A stretch of 8,551 nucleotides of DNA from CAZPUR01 sp964589815 (GTDB lineage Bacteria > Patescibacteriota > Microgenomatia > UBA1400): positions 1 through 8,551 of the forward strand of contig CAZPUR010000020.1 of NCBI GenBank assembly GCA_964589815.1, given 5' to 3'. The notes under the pieces were generated by a model. The model ran no database searches and had not been told where the DNA came from. It worked only from the letters and a program-made list of their open reading frames with translations. Both the position numbers and the translations under genes were made by a program. Positions 1-6,426 of this stretch are shown one piece after another (position 1 is the first letter of the stretch; the number at the start of each line of letters is the position of its first letter).

Positions 1-2
1 AA

Positions 3-2312
3 ATGAGGAGAAGGATGAGGAAAATAAATAGAAGAATAAGGAGAAGGTTGTTTATGAGACAGTCTGTTTTAAATATTCTGTCTGTTCTATCTATTCTGGT
101 TTTTTGTTTTAATCTTCGTTTTATTGGAGTAACTAGTGCTCTTTTTACTGATGAAGCTACCATCAGTGATATTCAAGTTTCTACGGGTCAGTGGACAACT
201 TCAGGTGACGGGGAAGATGGTGATGATGGCAATGGCGGACCTGATTCGACGCCGCCGGTGACGACCTTAACCATTGATGATGGTTTGGTGGTGGAAGAAA
301 AAGTTTTAAATGGCAGTTTTGAAAATGGCGGTTCGATTGCTGAGTGGGATGAACAAGGCAGCACGGCCAGGTTAGAAAATGACTTTGAAGTTATTGCTTA
401 TGAAGGCGATTGGGTCGCCCGAGTGGGCGATACCGAAGATAATAGTCAAGAAATTTGGGCCAACGTCCTCAGTCAAACATTTAACCCGGGCACTAAAAAT
501 TTAAGCTTTTATTACAATTTCTATACTTATGATTATCTTTTTGATGAACCGGGTTTTGCGGCAATTATTAATGGTCAGACGGTTTGGGACCTTTTTGATA
601 GCGATTTATATTTTAATCTGGATGGCTATCCTTCTACTTATGCTGATGAACCTGATTATTCTTCTTGGAATAAAGTTTATCTTGATCTAACCCGGTTTGG
701 CAGCAATCCCTTAAATCTTAGTTTTTACAGCGGCAATACTGATGATGAGGTTAATCAATCCTGGGTTTATTTGGACAGAGTGACGACTTTAGAAGTAACA
801 GCCAATAGTTCAACCAAGTTTTATTTAAATACTGAGCCAGGAGCAACCAGCTATTATCAGGTGAAGAAAAATAATCAGCCTTGGCAGGAAAATGACTGGC
901 AAAAATTATCAGTTGATTACTTTACTCTTTCCGGAAACAACGGTGATTACACCATCTATTATTATTCTGTTGACGAGAATAATAATGCTGAAGGACCCAA
1001 ATCTGCCCAAGTCCATTTTGACAAGAAAAAACCGGATAAAATTAATGATTTGGAAGCAGAGGTTTTATCTGAATCATCAGTGATGCTTAGTTGGACTGTT
1101 CCGGCAGATAAAGGCGCCAGAACCGCTTCTTATGATATCCGTTTTTGGAAAAAAGAGGGAAACAATTGTAAAGTAGATGGTTGGGAGACTGCTTCTCAGA
1201 CAGGTATTACTCCCATGCCCAGATTCCCGGATGAACTCCAGGATTTTGAAATCAACGGCCTAGAAGGAAATACCGTCTATTGTTTTAGCATCAAAAGTTG
1301 TGACGCGGCCTTGAATTGTTCTAATATTTCTAATCGAGCAGAGGCAGTAACTCTGGCCAGAATCGATGAAAATCAAGTCGGCACTCAAGAAGTAATTATC
1401 AATGAAATTATGTGGATGGGTGCCAAAGGCAAAGGAGCGGACGAATGGGTAGAATTAAAAAATATGACCGATCAGCCCATTAATCTTTATAACTGGCAGA
1501 TTGTTAAAAAGAAAAATGATGGGACTGAGGAATGTATGTATACCTTTAAAGCAGACTCGATTCTTCCTGCTGATGGTTATGTGGTTGTTTCTGAATATGA
1601 CAGCGACCATTCAGCCATTAATATTGATTGCCCCAGCGAAACTTGCTTTGTAGTTGGGCTTGGTAATAAAAACGATGCCGAGTCGCCCTCAAGTGACTTT
1701 TCTTTATACAATAGCAAACTTCAACTGAAACTTTATAACGGTTTTTGGGTCGAATCAGGTGTTAAATTGATTGATATAGCTGATGATTGGTCAGGCGAAC
1801 CGGCGGCCGGCCAATATGATAAAGATGGAGGGATTTACTATTCGATGGAAAGAAATGAAGAGCCGGGTGATGGTCGATTGGCGGGAAATTGGCATAGTTG
1901 TAATGACGGTAGTTCAACTGGTTTATACTGGGATAGCGGTAGGCATGAGCAGGGAACCCCGGGCCATCTTAATCTTTCTGAAAATCAGAATAAAAGTGTT
2001 TTAGGGACCGAACTAGAGTTTTATCTTAACCAGGAAACTCAGGCAGTTGGTTTTAAAGTCAGCGGCTTAAGTGGCTTTAATAAACTTGATTATGAAATTA
2101 CCTATGAACCGATTAACAGAGAGCCTCAAGGCATTGTTGGTACCATTGAATTAAATGGTGAGCCGGAGTTAATCAAAGAAGACTTTATTTTAGGTACTCA
2201 ATCTAACGAAGACTGGGTTTATGATACCGGCATGGATAAAATTTATTTAAAAATTATTTTCAGCGGTAATGGTATTCCTGACCGTACTTTAGAAAAGGAA
2301 ATTGATTATTAA
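3..2312 (+). CDS. Large secreted multidomain surface protein with SipW-type signal, FN3 and lamin-tail domains
   Basis: Probably an extracellular adhesion or matrix protein of 769 residues; the precise role is unknown. The N-terminus is very Arg-rich (1-20), followed by a hydrophobic segment (about 21-45) and then ALFTDEATISD and TGQW (46-64). This resembles the processing region of SipW-dependent TasA/camelysin proteins, with cleavage likely after TSA. An acidic Gly/Asp linker (65-82) precedes a beta-sandwich opened by NGSFENG (103-109) and closing near 265, which looks carbohydrate-binding-like. Then come an Ig-like segment ending in YYYSVDENNNAEG (319-331), a fibronectin type III domain (about 343-450), a lamin-tail domain starting VIINEIMW (464-471) with EWVELKN (481-487), and an unassigned beta-rich C-terminal domain (about 665-769). 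Eight Cys lie outside the signal region, so disulfides are possible. There is no C-terminal anchor. The reading frame is open at the window edge, so the start is uncertain: ATG 3, ATG 15 (AGGAG at 6-10) and ATG 54 (AAGGAG at 38-43) are all possible. The next gene starts one base after the stop. Confidence 0.85.
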   Translation: MRRRMRKINRRIRRRLFMRQSVLNILSVLSILVFCFNLRFIGVTSALFTDEATISDIQVSTGQWTTSGDGEDGDDGNGGPDSTPPVTTLTIDDGLVVEEKVLNGSFENGGSIAEWDEQGSTARLENDFEVIAYEGDWVARVGDTEDNSQEIWANVLSQTFNPGTKNLSFYYNFYTYDYLFDEPGFAAIINGQTVWDLFDSDLYFNLDGYPSTYADEPDYSSWNKVYLDLTRFGSNPLNLSFYSGNTDDEVNQSWVYLDRVTTLEVTANSSTKFYLNTEPGATSYYQVKKNNQPWQENDWQKLSVDYFTLSGNNGDYTIYYYSVDENNNAEGPKSAQVHFDKKKPDKINDLEAEVLSESSVMLSWTVPADKGARTASYDIRFWKKEGNNCKVDGWETASQTGITPMPRFPDELQDFEINGLEGNTVYCFSIKSCDAALNCSNISNRAEAVTLARIDENQVGTQEVIINEIMWMGAKGKGADEWVELKNMTDQPINLYNWQIVKKKNDGTEECMYTFKADSILPADGYVVVSEYDSDHSAINIDCPSETCFVVGLGNKNDAESPSSDFSLYNSKLQLKLYNGFWVESGVKLIDIADDWSGEPAAGQYDKDGGIYYSMERNEEPGDGRLAGNWHSCNDGSSTGLYWDSGRHEQGTPGHLNLSENQNKSVLGTELEFYLNQETQAVGFKVSGLSGFNKLDYEITYEPINREPQGIVGTIELNGEPELIKEDFILGTQSNEDWVYDTGMDKIYLKIIFSGNGIPDRTLEKEIDY

Positions 2313-2313
2313 A

Positions 2314-3192
2314 ATGAGAAAATTTATTAAAATCTTGTTTTTATATTCTTTTATTTTTGTGTTCTTGTGTTCTTTTAAAGCCCATTCGGTCTTGGCCCAA
2401 GACTTAACCGTTGTTTGTAATGATAGCGGCTGTAGTTCCAGCGGCGACCACCCTCTATTTACAGAAAAAGATATTTTTCCGGGTTGGAGCCTGACCAAAG
2501 TGGTTAGAGCAGTTAATGATTATGATGAAGATGGTGATTTTAGCGTGGAAGTTGATGCTTACAATAATCCTGGCGGATTAGGGGATGTTTTAACCATTAC
2601 CATTAAAGAAACCGGTTCTTTGACTGAGCTTTACCGCGACACTTTGACTAATTTTAGTGCGGCTGGTCAGATTATTCTCTCTCAGGTAAAAGGGAATCAT
2701 GGTGACAAGGATTATGATTTCATGATTGAATTACCCAGTTGGGTTGGCGATGAGTATCAGAATAAAACCTTGGTATTTGACCTTTATTTAGGTTATGACA
2801 TGGTTGCCACCACTTCAGTTTCGCCGTCACCTAATAATAGTCTTAATAGTAGCCTTAATAGTAATAGTGGTACTGATGGAGTGACTGATGGAGGCGTGGT
2901 TGGCGGGAACAGTGCCGCTGCCGCTGCTCCTACCACTGCGCCCGGTTTAGCTTCTTTTGTTTTTACCGCTCCGGCCAGATTTATGGCGGGAATTTTAGGC
3001 GTCAGCGAACCCACACCAAGAGTGGAACCAAATATAGCTGGCGCCAGTGAAGAAAATCCTCCCGAGGTCAAAGGCGAATCAATTCGTCCTTGGTGGCATT
3101 ACTTATGGTGGTTGCTTTTGCTCCCACTTTTCTTACTTTTTTATTTCTTAAAGAGAAAAAAAAGACAATCCTCCCATTTGACCAAGAAATGA
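2314..3192 (+). CDS. TasA/camelysin-like membrane-anchored surface protein
   Basis: Exported protein of 292 residues. It has a signal peptide (1-28, cleavage likely after SVLA), a beta-rich domain (about 30-162), a low-complexity Asn/Ser/Gly/Ala linker (about 168-210), a transmembrane helix (about 260-279) and a basic tail KRKKR. The domain has PLFTEKDIFPGWS (47-59), then a hydrophobic strand ending in VND, and YQNKTLVFDLYLGYD (148-162). This pattern of a PG turn followed by a V-x-N strand resembles the TasA/camelysin fold found with SipW-type proteins; the assignment is by pattern only. A hydrophobic stretch (211-230) ends in ILGVSEP. No LPXTG sortase motif is present, so anchoring is by the helix itself. 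ATG 2314 is preferred to the in-frame TTG at 2302 because it gives a standard signal peptide and lies one base after the previous stop (TAAAATG). An AAAGGA at 2294-2299 is rather far away (14 nt), so translational coupling to the upstream gene is likely. The two proteins probably act together at the cell surface. Confidence 0.85.
   Translation: MRKFIKILFLYSFIFVFLCSFKAHSVLAQDLTVVCNDSGCSSSGDHPLFTEKDIFPGWSLTKVVRAVNDYDEDGDFSVEVDAYNNPGGLGDVLTITIKETGSLTELYRDTLTNFSAAGQIILSQVKGNHGDKDYDFMIELPSWVGDEYQNKTLVFDLYLGYDMVATTSVSPSPNNSLNSSLNSNSGTDGVTDGGVVGGNSAAAAAPTTAPGLASFVFTAPARFMAGILGVSEPTPRVEPNIAGASEENPPEVKGESIRPWWHYLWWLLLLPLFLLFYFLKRKKRQSSHLTKK
2834..2893 (+). repeat. Short imperfect repeats in the surface-protein linker
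   Basis: This stretch encodes the Asn-Ser-Leu linker of the TasA-like protein. It contains repeated AATAGT/CTTAATAGT units, followed by two copies of ACTGATGGAG (2872-2881 and 2884-2893) at a 12-bp period. It probably grew by slippage and is a flexible spacer between the globular domain and the membrane anchor. Confidence 0.6.
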
Positions 3193-3206
3193 TTTAGATT
3201 TATAGT
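3178..3206 (+). promoter_or_regulatory. Sigma-70-like promoter, predicted leaderless start
   Basis: The -35 box is TTGACC (3178-3183, 5/6 of consensus) and the -10 box is TATAGT (3201-3206, 5/6), with a 17-bp spacer. Six bases follow before ATG 3213, so the expected transcription start falls on the A of the start codon. The -35 box lies inside the last codons of the upstream gene. No Shine-Dalgarno sequence is visible before this ATG. The geometry is identical to that of the promoter at 4514-4542. Confidence 0.7.
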
Positions 3207-3212
3207 TTGAAC

Positions 3213-4511
3213 ATGGACATTAACGTTGAAACAGTAGAGCCGCCTTCTTCTATAGAATTAATTTCTGAAGCAGAGAGGATAAGAAGACTTGGAGAGGCTA
3301 AAAAGCAAGCGAAAGAAGAAGTGGTAACTGTGGATATTGATGGCGAAGAAATCAAGGCTACCATCGAGTTCTGGCAAGTAGACTTTAGAACAGAAAGACA
3401 AAAAGAAATAGATACTCAGGCTGAAGAAGATTCACCTGTTGGTATTTTTTGCCCTGGTTTTGGCCAAATGGAAAAAGAAAAAGAAGCATCACCTTTAGAA
3501 AGGCAGTTTGCCATTCATGCTGCTAGCAAAAATGATGGCTACGGGCGTTTTTGTAAAGCCTCAGTTAAAGAGATTGTGCCGGCCACTAGGAAAGAAAGAG
3601 AAGGAGAATTTGCTGGCTATCAAGTGGATGCCCAGTTAATATTGAAAAATCTTCCCCCCTTGATAGAAACAAAAAATAATTTACCTGCCTTAAGAATCTA
3701 CGGGTACTCTGAAGGAGCAGGTGTAGCGACTTCTTTAGCAGCAATCCTGAGTAGGCTAGAAAGAGAAAAACGAGGCTTGGTGACAAAGGCATTACCTGAG
3801 GATTTAAAAGGAAGACATAATCTTAATCTTTTTACTTTGAGCGGGATAGGTAACGTGGTAGTTCCACCAGAGAAAGCCAGTCAGGCAATTTCTTTATTTA
3901 CTAAAGAGGTAGGTAGGATAACCTTAGAGCATATTACTACTAAATTTCCTACCTTAGCTAAGAAAATAAGTTCTTTTAGAAAGGGGGTTGAAAGCGAAGA
4001 AATGACAGAAGAGAGTCCTTTGCGGTATTTAAAAAGAGCTTTAAAAGATGTTGGCATTAGCATCGGTAATCTTTGGAGTGTGGTTAGAAGATTTGTTGAC
4101 GTTGATAATTTGAAAGAAGCGGCCGAAAAAGGCAGGAGTTTTAGGGAAAGATTGGCTTTATCGAGACGAGGAGTAGAGGACATTAAAAATCAACTAGGGA
4201 AAATTATTCGACGCAATCCAGACTGTGATAAAGTAAATGATTTTTGGGAGGTATTAGTCCGAACGCCCACTGGCGACTCTTTATATAATAAGAGAAATCT
4301 TTTAGAGTATCTTCAGTATGCTAAAAGTCATTATCAACCTGAACGTTATACTTGGAAAGGATTAGAAGAAACAATAGCTTTATTAGCTTTTCCCTATGCT
4401 AATAACATTGAGGCAGAAATGGTAGGTGATATAAAAGGGGACAAGCCTAGTTTAGAGGCTAATCATCATATGGTAGAAAAACAACCAGAAAGATTTTTAT
4501 TGCCTGATTGA
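3213..4511 (+). CDS. Cytoplasmic alpha/beta-hydrolase-like protein with large lid insertion
   Basis: Protein of 432 residues without a signal peptide or membrane helix, so probably cytoplasmic. It has the layout of an alpha/beta hydrolase. VGIFCPGFGQ (76-85) fits the strand and oxyanion-hole loop. IYGYSEGAG (162-170) is a G-x-S-x-G nucleophile elbow with Ser166. EVLVRTPTGDSLY (346-358) supplies a likely acid, Asp355. NHHMVEKQPERF (417-428) supplies the catalytic His (418 or 419) near the C-terminus. The nucleophile-to-acid distance of about 190 residues is long and is filled by predicted helices (about 220-345), which suggests a large lid or cap. The substrate is unknown; esterase, lipase or peptidase activity are all possible. 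The extreme N-terminus (1-40) is acidic and helical. ATG 3213 is chosen over the in-frame TTG at 3207 because the promoter places the transcription start at 3213. The gene stands alone between two transcription units. Its placement in the hydrolase superfamily rests on motifs only. Confidence 0.8.
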   Translation: MDINVETVEPPSSIELISEAERIRRLGEAKKQAKEEVVTVDIDGEEIKATIEFWQVDFRTERQKEIDTQAEEDSPVGIFCPGFGQMEKEKEASPLERQFAIHAASKNDGYGRFCKASVKEIVPATRKEREGEFAGYQVDAQLILKNLPPLIETKNNLPALRIYGYSEGAGVATSLAAILSRLEREKRGLVTKALPEDLKGRHNLNLFTLSGIGNVVVPPEKASQAISLFTKEVGRITLEHITTKFPTLAKKISSFRKGVESEEMTEESPLRYLKRALKDVGISIGNLWSVVRRFVDVDNLKEAAEKGRSFRERLALSRRGVEDIKNQLGKIIRRNPDCDKVNDFWEVLVRTPTGDSLYNKRNLLEYLQYAKSHYQPERYTWKGLEETIALLAFPYANNIEAEMVGDIKGDKPSLEANHHMVEKQPERFLLPD

Positions 4512-4513
4512 AA

Positions 4514-4542
4514 TTGACTATTTCTCGTAAAAACTTCATAAT
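4514..4542 (+). promoter_or_regulatory. Sigma-70-like promoter, predicted leaderless start of the CAP-to-rarA cluster
   Basis: The -35 box is TTGACT (4514-4519, 5/6) and the -10 box is CATAAT (4537-4542, 5/6), separated by 17 bp. Six bases (ATTTTT) follow before ATG 4549, which puts the expected +1 on the start codon. It lies in the largest gap of the window (4512-4548), two bases after the stop of the hydrolase gene. No Shine-Dalgarno sequence precedes the ATG. Confidence 0.75.
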
Positions 4543-4548
4543 ATTTTT

Positions 4549-5436
4549 ATGCTGTCCAAACTCCGATTTTTATTTCTTCCAGAAGAAAGAAACAATCAAA
4601 AGGCAAAAAGTCTGCATTTAACTTCTTTGTTTGTTTTACTTTTTTTAGCGGTGGCTTTCCAGAGTCTTTTAACCGGGTTGTCTCGTTTAAAACCGGGAGT
4701 GTTGGGCTTTGCTTCTAACATCACCATTGAGAGCTTGTTCGAACTGACCAATCAAGAAAGAGAAAAGCATGGTCTGAATAGATTGGATTTTAATAAAGAT
4801 TTGGCTGAGGCAGCCAGAGAAAAAGCTTCTTTTATGTTTACCTTTGGTTGTTGGTCCCATTACTGCAATGATCGGACGCCTTGGTGGTTTTTTAAAAACG
4901 CAGGTTATAATTATTCTTATGCCGGAGAAAATCTGGCTCGGGATTTTGCTGATAGTGAGGGGGTAGTGACCGCCTGGATGGAATCACCCAGTCACCGCGA
5001 TAATGTTTTAAACAGCAACTATGAAGAGATTGGTTTTGCCGTCGTAGACGGGATTTTGGATGGTCAGGAAACTACCCTAGTGGTTCAGTTATTTGGCGCC
5101 CCGGAAGAGGTAAAACCGGCTATAGCCAGCGGCAGGTCAACCAATGTTTCTCAAGTAGAAGGAGTAGTTGAACAAAGAGCTTTAGCCAGTCCTTCTTTAG
5201 AAATGATGTTTAGCGAAGTCAAGAGTCAGGCCACACCTATAGTTTCCCGTTTTATGCTTACCAAAAGTTTTGCTTTACTTCTTTTGGGTTTAATGATTGT
5301 GATTTATATTTTGGATACGGTTTTTATTTATCAAAGACGGATTGTTAGGGTTTCAGGGAAGAGCTTTCTTCATATTTCATTTTTTATTATAATTTTAATA
5401 GCGATTTTACTTTCCCAACAAGGACAGATAATTTAA
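4549..5436 (+). CDS. Membrane-anchored CAP (SCP/PR-1-like) domain protein
   Basis: Protein of 295 residues. A short basic N-terminus is followed by a transmembrane helix (about 23-41), an extracytoplasmic CAP domain (about 60-184), a linker (185-233), and two further helices (about 238-260 and 273-289) joined by a basic loop (QRRIVRVSGK). Positive charges put the N-terminus and this loop inside. CAP hallmarks are LTNQEREKHGLNRLDF (66-81), the cavity His104 in WSHYC, TPWWFFKNAGY, the GENLA box with Glu127, AWMESPSHRDNVL (142-154) with His149, YEEIGFAV, and the closing strand VVQLFGAP. CAP proteins bind lipids or ions or act on polymers outside the cell; in bacteria the activity is mostly unknown. 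Cys101 and Cys106 flank His104 and could form a disulfide. The PGVLGFASNI segment (49-58) before the domain is a pattern I associate with CPR homologues. The gene is first in a closely packed cluster. Confidence 0.9.
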   Translation: MLSKLRFLFLPEERNNQKAKSLHLTSLFVLLFLAVAFQSLLTGLSRLKPGVLGFASNITIESLFELTNQEREKHGLNRLDFNKDLAEAAREKASFMFTFGCWSHYCNDRTPWWFFKNAGYNYSYAGENLARDFADSEGVVTAWMESPSHRDNVLNSNYEEIGFAVVDGILDGQETTLVVQLFGAPEEVKPAIASGRSTNVSQVEGVVEQRALASPSLEMMFSEVKSQATPIVSRFMLTKSFALLLLGLMIVIYILDTVFIYQRRIVRVSGKSFLHISFFIIILIAILLSQQGQII

Positions 5437-5439
5437 TTT

Positions 5440-5691
5440 ATGATTAAAAATCTTTATCAAAACAGAATTCATTATTTTACTTTATTTTTAGGTTTGGGGT
5501 TGGGATTGTTCTTATTTTTCAGTCTGCCTGATTTAAAAAAAGAGACAGTCATCGGCCTTTGTGCCTTTTATTTTCTCTGGGGAGTATTTCACCACTGGCA
5601 AGGAAATGATTTACATATTAAAATAGTCTTAGAATATTTATTAGTTGCCTCAATTGGCGCGGTTATTTTACTGTCATTGATTTGGAGGTAA
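5440..5691 (+). CDS. Small three-helix membrane protein, unknown function
   Basis: Protein of 83 residues that is almost entirely membrane-embedded. Predicted helices are at about 12-29, 36-52 and 62-81. Between helices 2 and 3 is a polar HHWQGNDLHIK (51-61), whose adjacent His and Trp residues are the most distinctive feature and may be functionally important. I do not recognise a named family. The gene starts three bases after the stop of the CAP gene, and its last codons carry the Shine-Dalgarno site of the next gene, so it sits firmly inside the cluster. A GATAAT at 5427-5432 resembles a -10 box but has no matching -35 box. It may be a partner of the CAP protein or part of envelope assembly; this is inferred from position only. 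Confidence 0.75.
   Translation: MIKNLYQNRIHYFTLFLGLGLGLFLFFSLPDLKKETVIGLCAFYFLWGVFHHWQGNDLHIKIVLEYLLVASIGAVILLSLIWR
5684..5688 (+). promoter_or_regulatory. Shine-Dalgarno site GGAGG of the rmlA-like gene
   Basis: GGAGG lies within the last sense codons of the upstream small membrane-protein gene. It is 3 nt from ATG 5692 and 6 nt from ATG 5695, which favours the second ATG. It is the clearest ribosome-binding site in the window and contrasts with the apparently leaderless genes upstream. Confidence 0.8.
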
Positions 5692-5694
5692 ATG

Positions 5695-6426
5695 ATGAAA
5701 GGAGCTATTTTAGCCGGTGGTCTAGCGACCAGATTGTACCCTTTAACTTTTGCCACTAACAAACACCTGCTTCCGGTTTTTGACAAGCCGATGGTATTTT
5801 ATTCCATAGAAACCCTAGTTAAGGCGGGTATTAGAGAAGTAATTTTAGTTGCTTCCGGTCCTTTTGCCGGTCATTTTATTCGGGTTCTGAAAAATGGTAA
5901 AGAATTGGGCTTGAGTCACTTAGAATATGCTTATCAGGAGAACCCTAAGGGTGGGATTGCCGACGCCATCAGAATTTGTGAAGATTTTGCCGAGGGCGAA
6001 GATTTGGCTGTCATTTTGGGTGATAATACTACTGATGCGGATATTTCTGCGGCAGTTAAAACTTTTAAAAAAGGAGCCCTGGTATTCTTAAAAAAATATC
6101 AGGATAAAAATGTTCTGAAACGTTTTGGGGTACCGGTTTTTGATAAAACTGGCAAAAAAATTATTAAAGTTGAGGAAAAGCCAGAAAATCCACAAAGTAA
6201 TTATGCCCAAACCGGTCTTTATCTTTATGATCAAACCGTTTTTAATCGTATCAGAAAACTTAAGCCTTCGACCAGGGGAGAATTAGAGGTTTCTGATTTA
6301 AATAGCTTGTATGCTCAAGATAGTTTACTTTATTGGGCCGAACTTAAAGGTTATTGGCGGGATGCGGGAACTTTTAAGTCTTTATTTGAAGCGAGTAAAT
6401 ATTGGGCAGAAAAGGCAGGGAAGTGA
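5695..6426 (+). CDS. rmlA: Short glucose-1-phosphate thymidylyltransferase-like nucleotidyltransferase
   Basis: Sugar-phosphate nucleotidyltransferase of the RmlA type, which joins dTTP and glucose-1-phosphate to make dTDP-glucose for cell-surface deoxysugars. From Met 5695 it has 243 residues. Visible motifs are the nucleotide loop LAGGLATRLYPLT (6-18), NKHLLPVFDKPM (22-33), GGIADAI (86-92; RG-LAQA in classical enzymes), the metal-binding ILGDN with Asp110, RFGVPVFD (143-150), VEEKP with Lys162, QTGLYLYD (172-179), TRGELEVSDLN (193-203) and GYWRDAGT with Asp223. The usual GGSGTR loop is GGLATR here. Classical bacterial RmlA has about 290 residues; this one stops shortly after WRDAGT and so lacks the C-terminal extension linked with dimer contacts and allosteric control. 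No rmlB, rmlC or rmlD is nearby, so the sugar and nucleotide specificity is inferred. ATG 5692 is an alternative start. The stop overlaps the next gene's GTG. Confidence 0.88.
   Translation: MKGAILAGGLATRLYPLTFATNKHLLPVFDKPMVFYSIETLVKAGIREVILVASGPFAGHFIRVLKNGKELGLSHLEYAYQENPKGGIADAIRICEDFAEGEDLAVILGDNTTDADISAAVKTFKKGALVFLKKYQDKNVLKRFGVPVFDKTGKKIIKVEEKPENPQSNYAQTGLYLYDQTVFNRIRKLKPSTRGELEVSDLNSLYAQDSLLYWAELKGYWRDAGTFKSLFEASKYWAEKAGK

Noticed and set aside
1799..1812. GC-rich palindrome GGCCGGCC within the large surface protein gene
   Set aside because: A short chance palindrome inside a coding region, with no companion copies or flanking structure.
2793..3071. Minus-strand open frame opposite the TasA-like protein linker
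   Set aside because: Its product is Leu/Ala/Pro-biased, explained by the repetitive linker on the other strand; no ribosome-binding site or independent support.
4512..4548. Possible terminator in the largest intergenic gap
   Set aside because: No GC-rich inverted repeat is present; the TTTTT run at 4544-4548 is the spacer between the -10 box and the start codon.
5427..5432. GATAAT as a -10 box for the small membrane protein gene
   Set aside because: No acceptable -35 box lies 16-18 bp upstream and the gene is only three bases downstream of the CAP gene, so an internal promoter is not supported.
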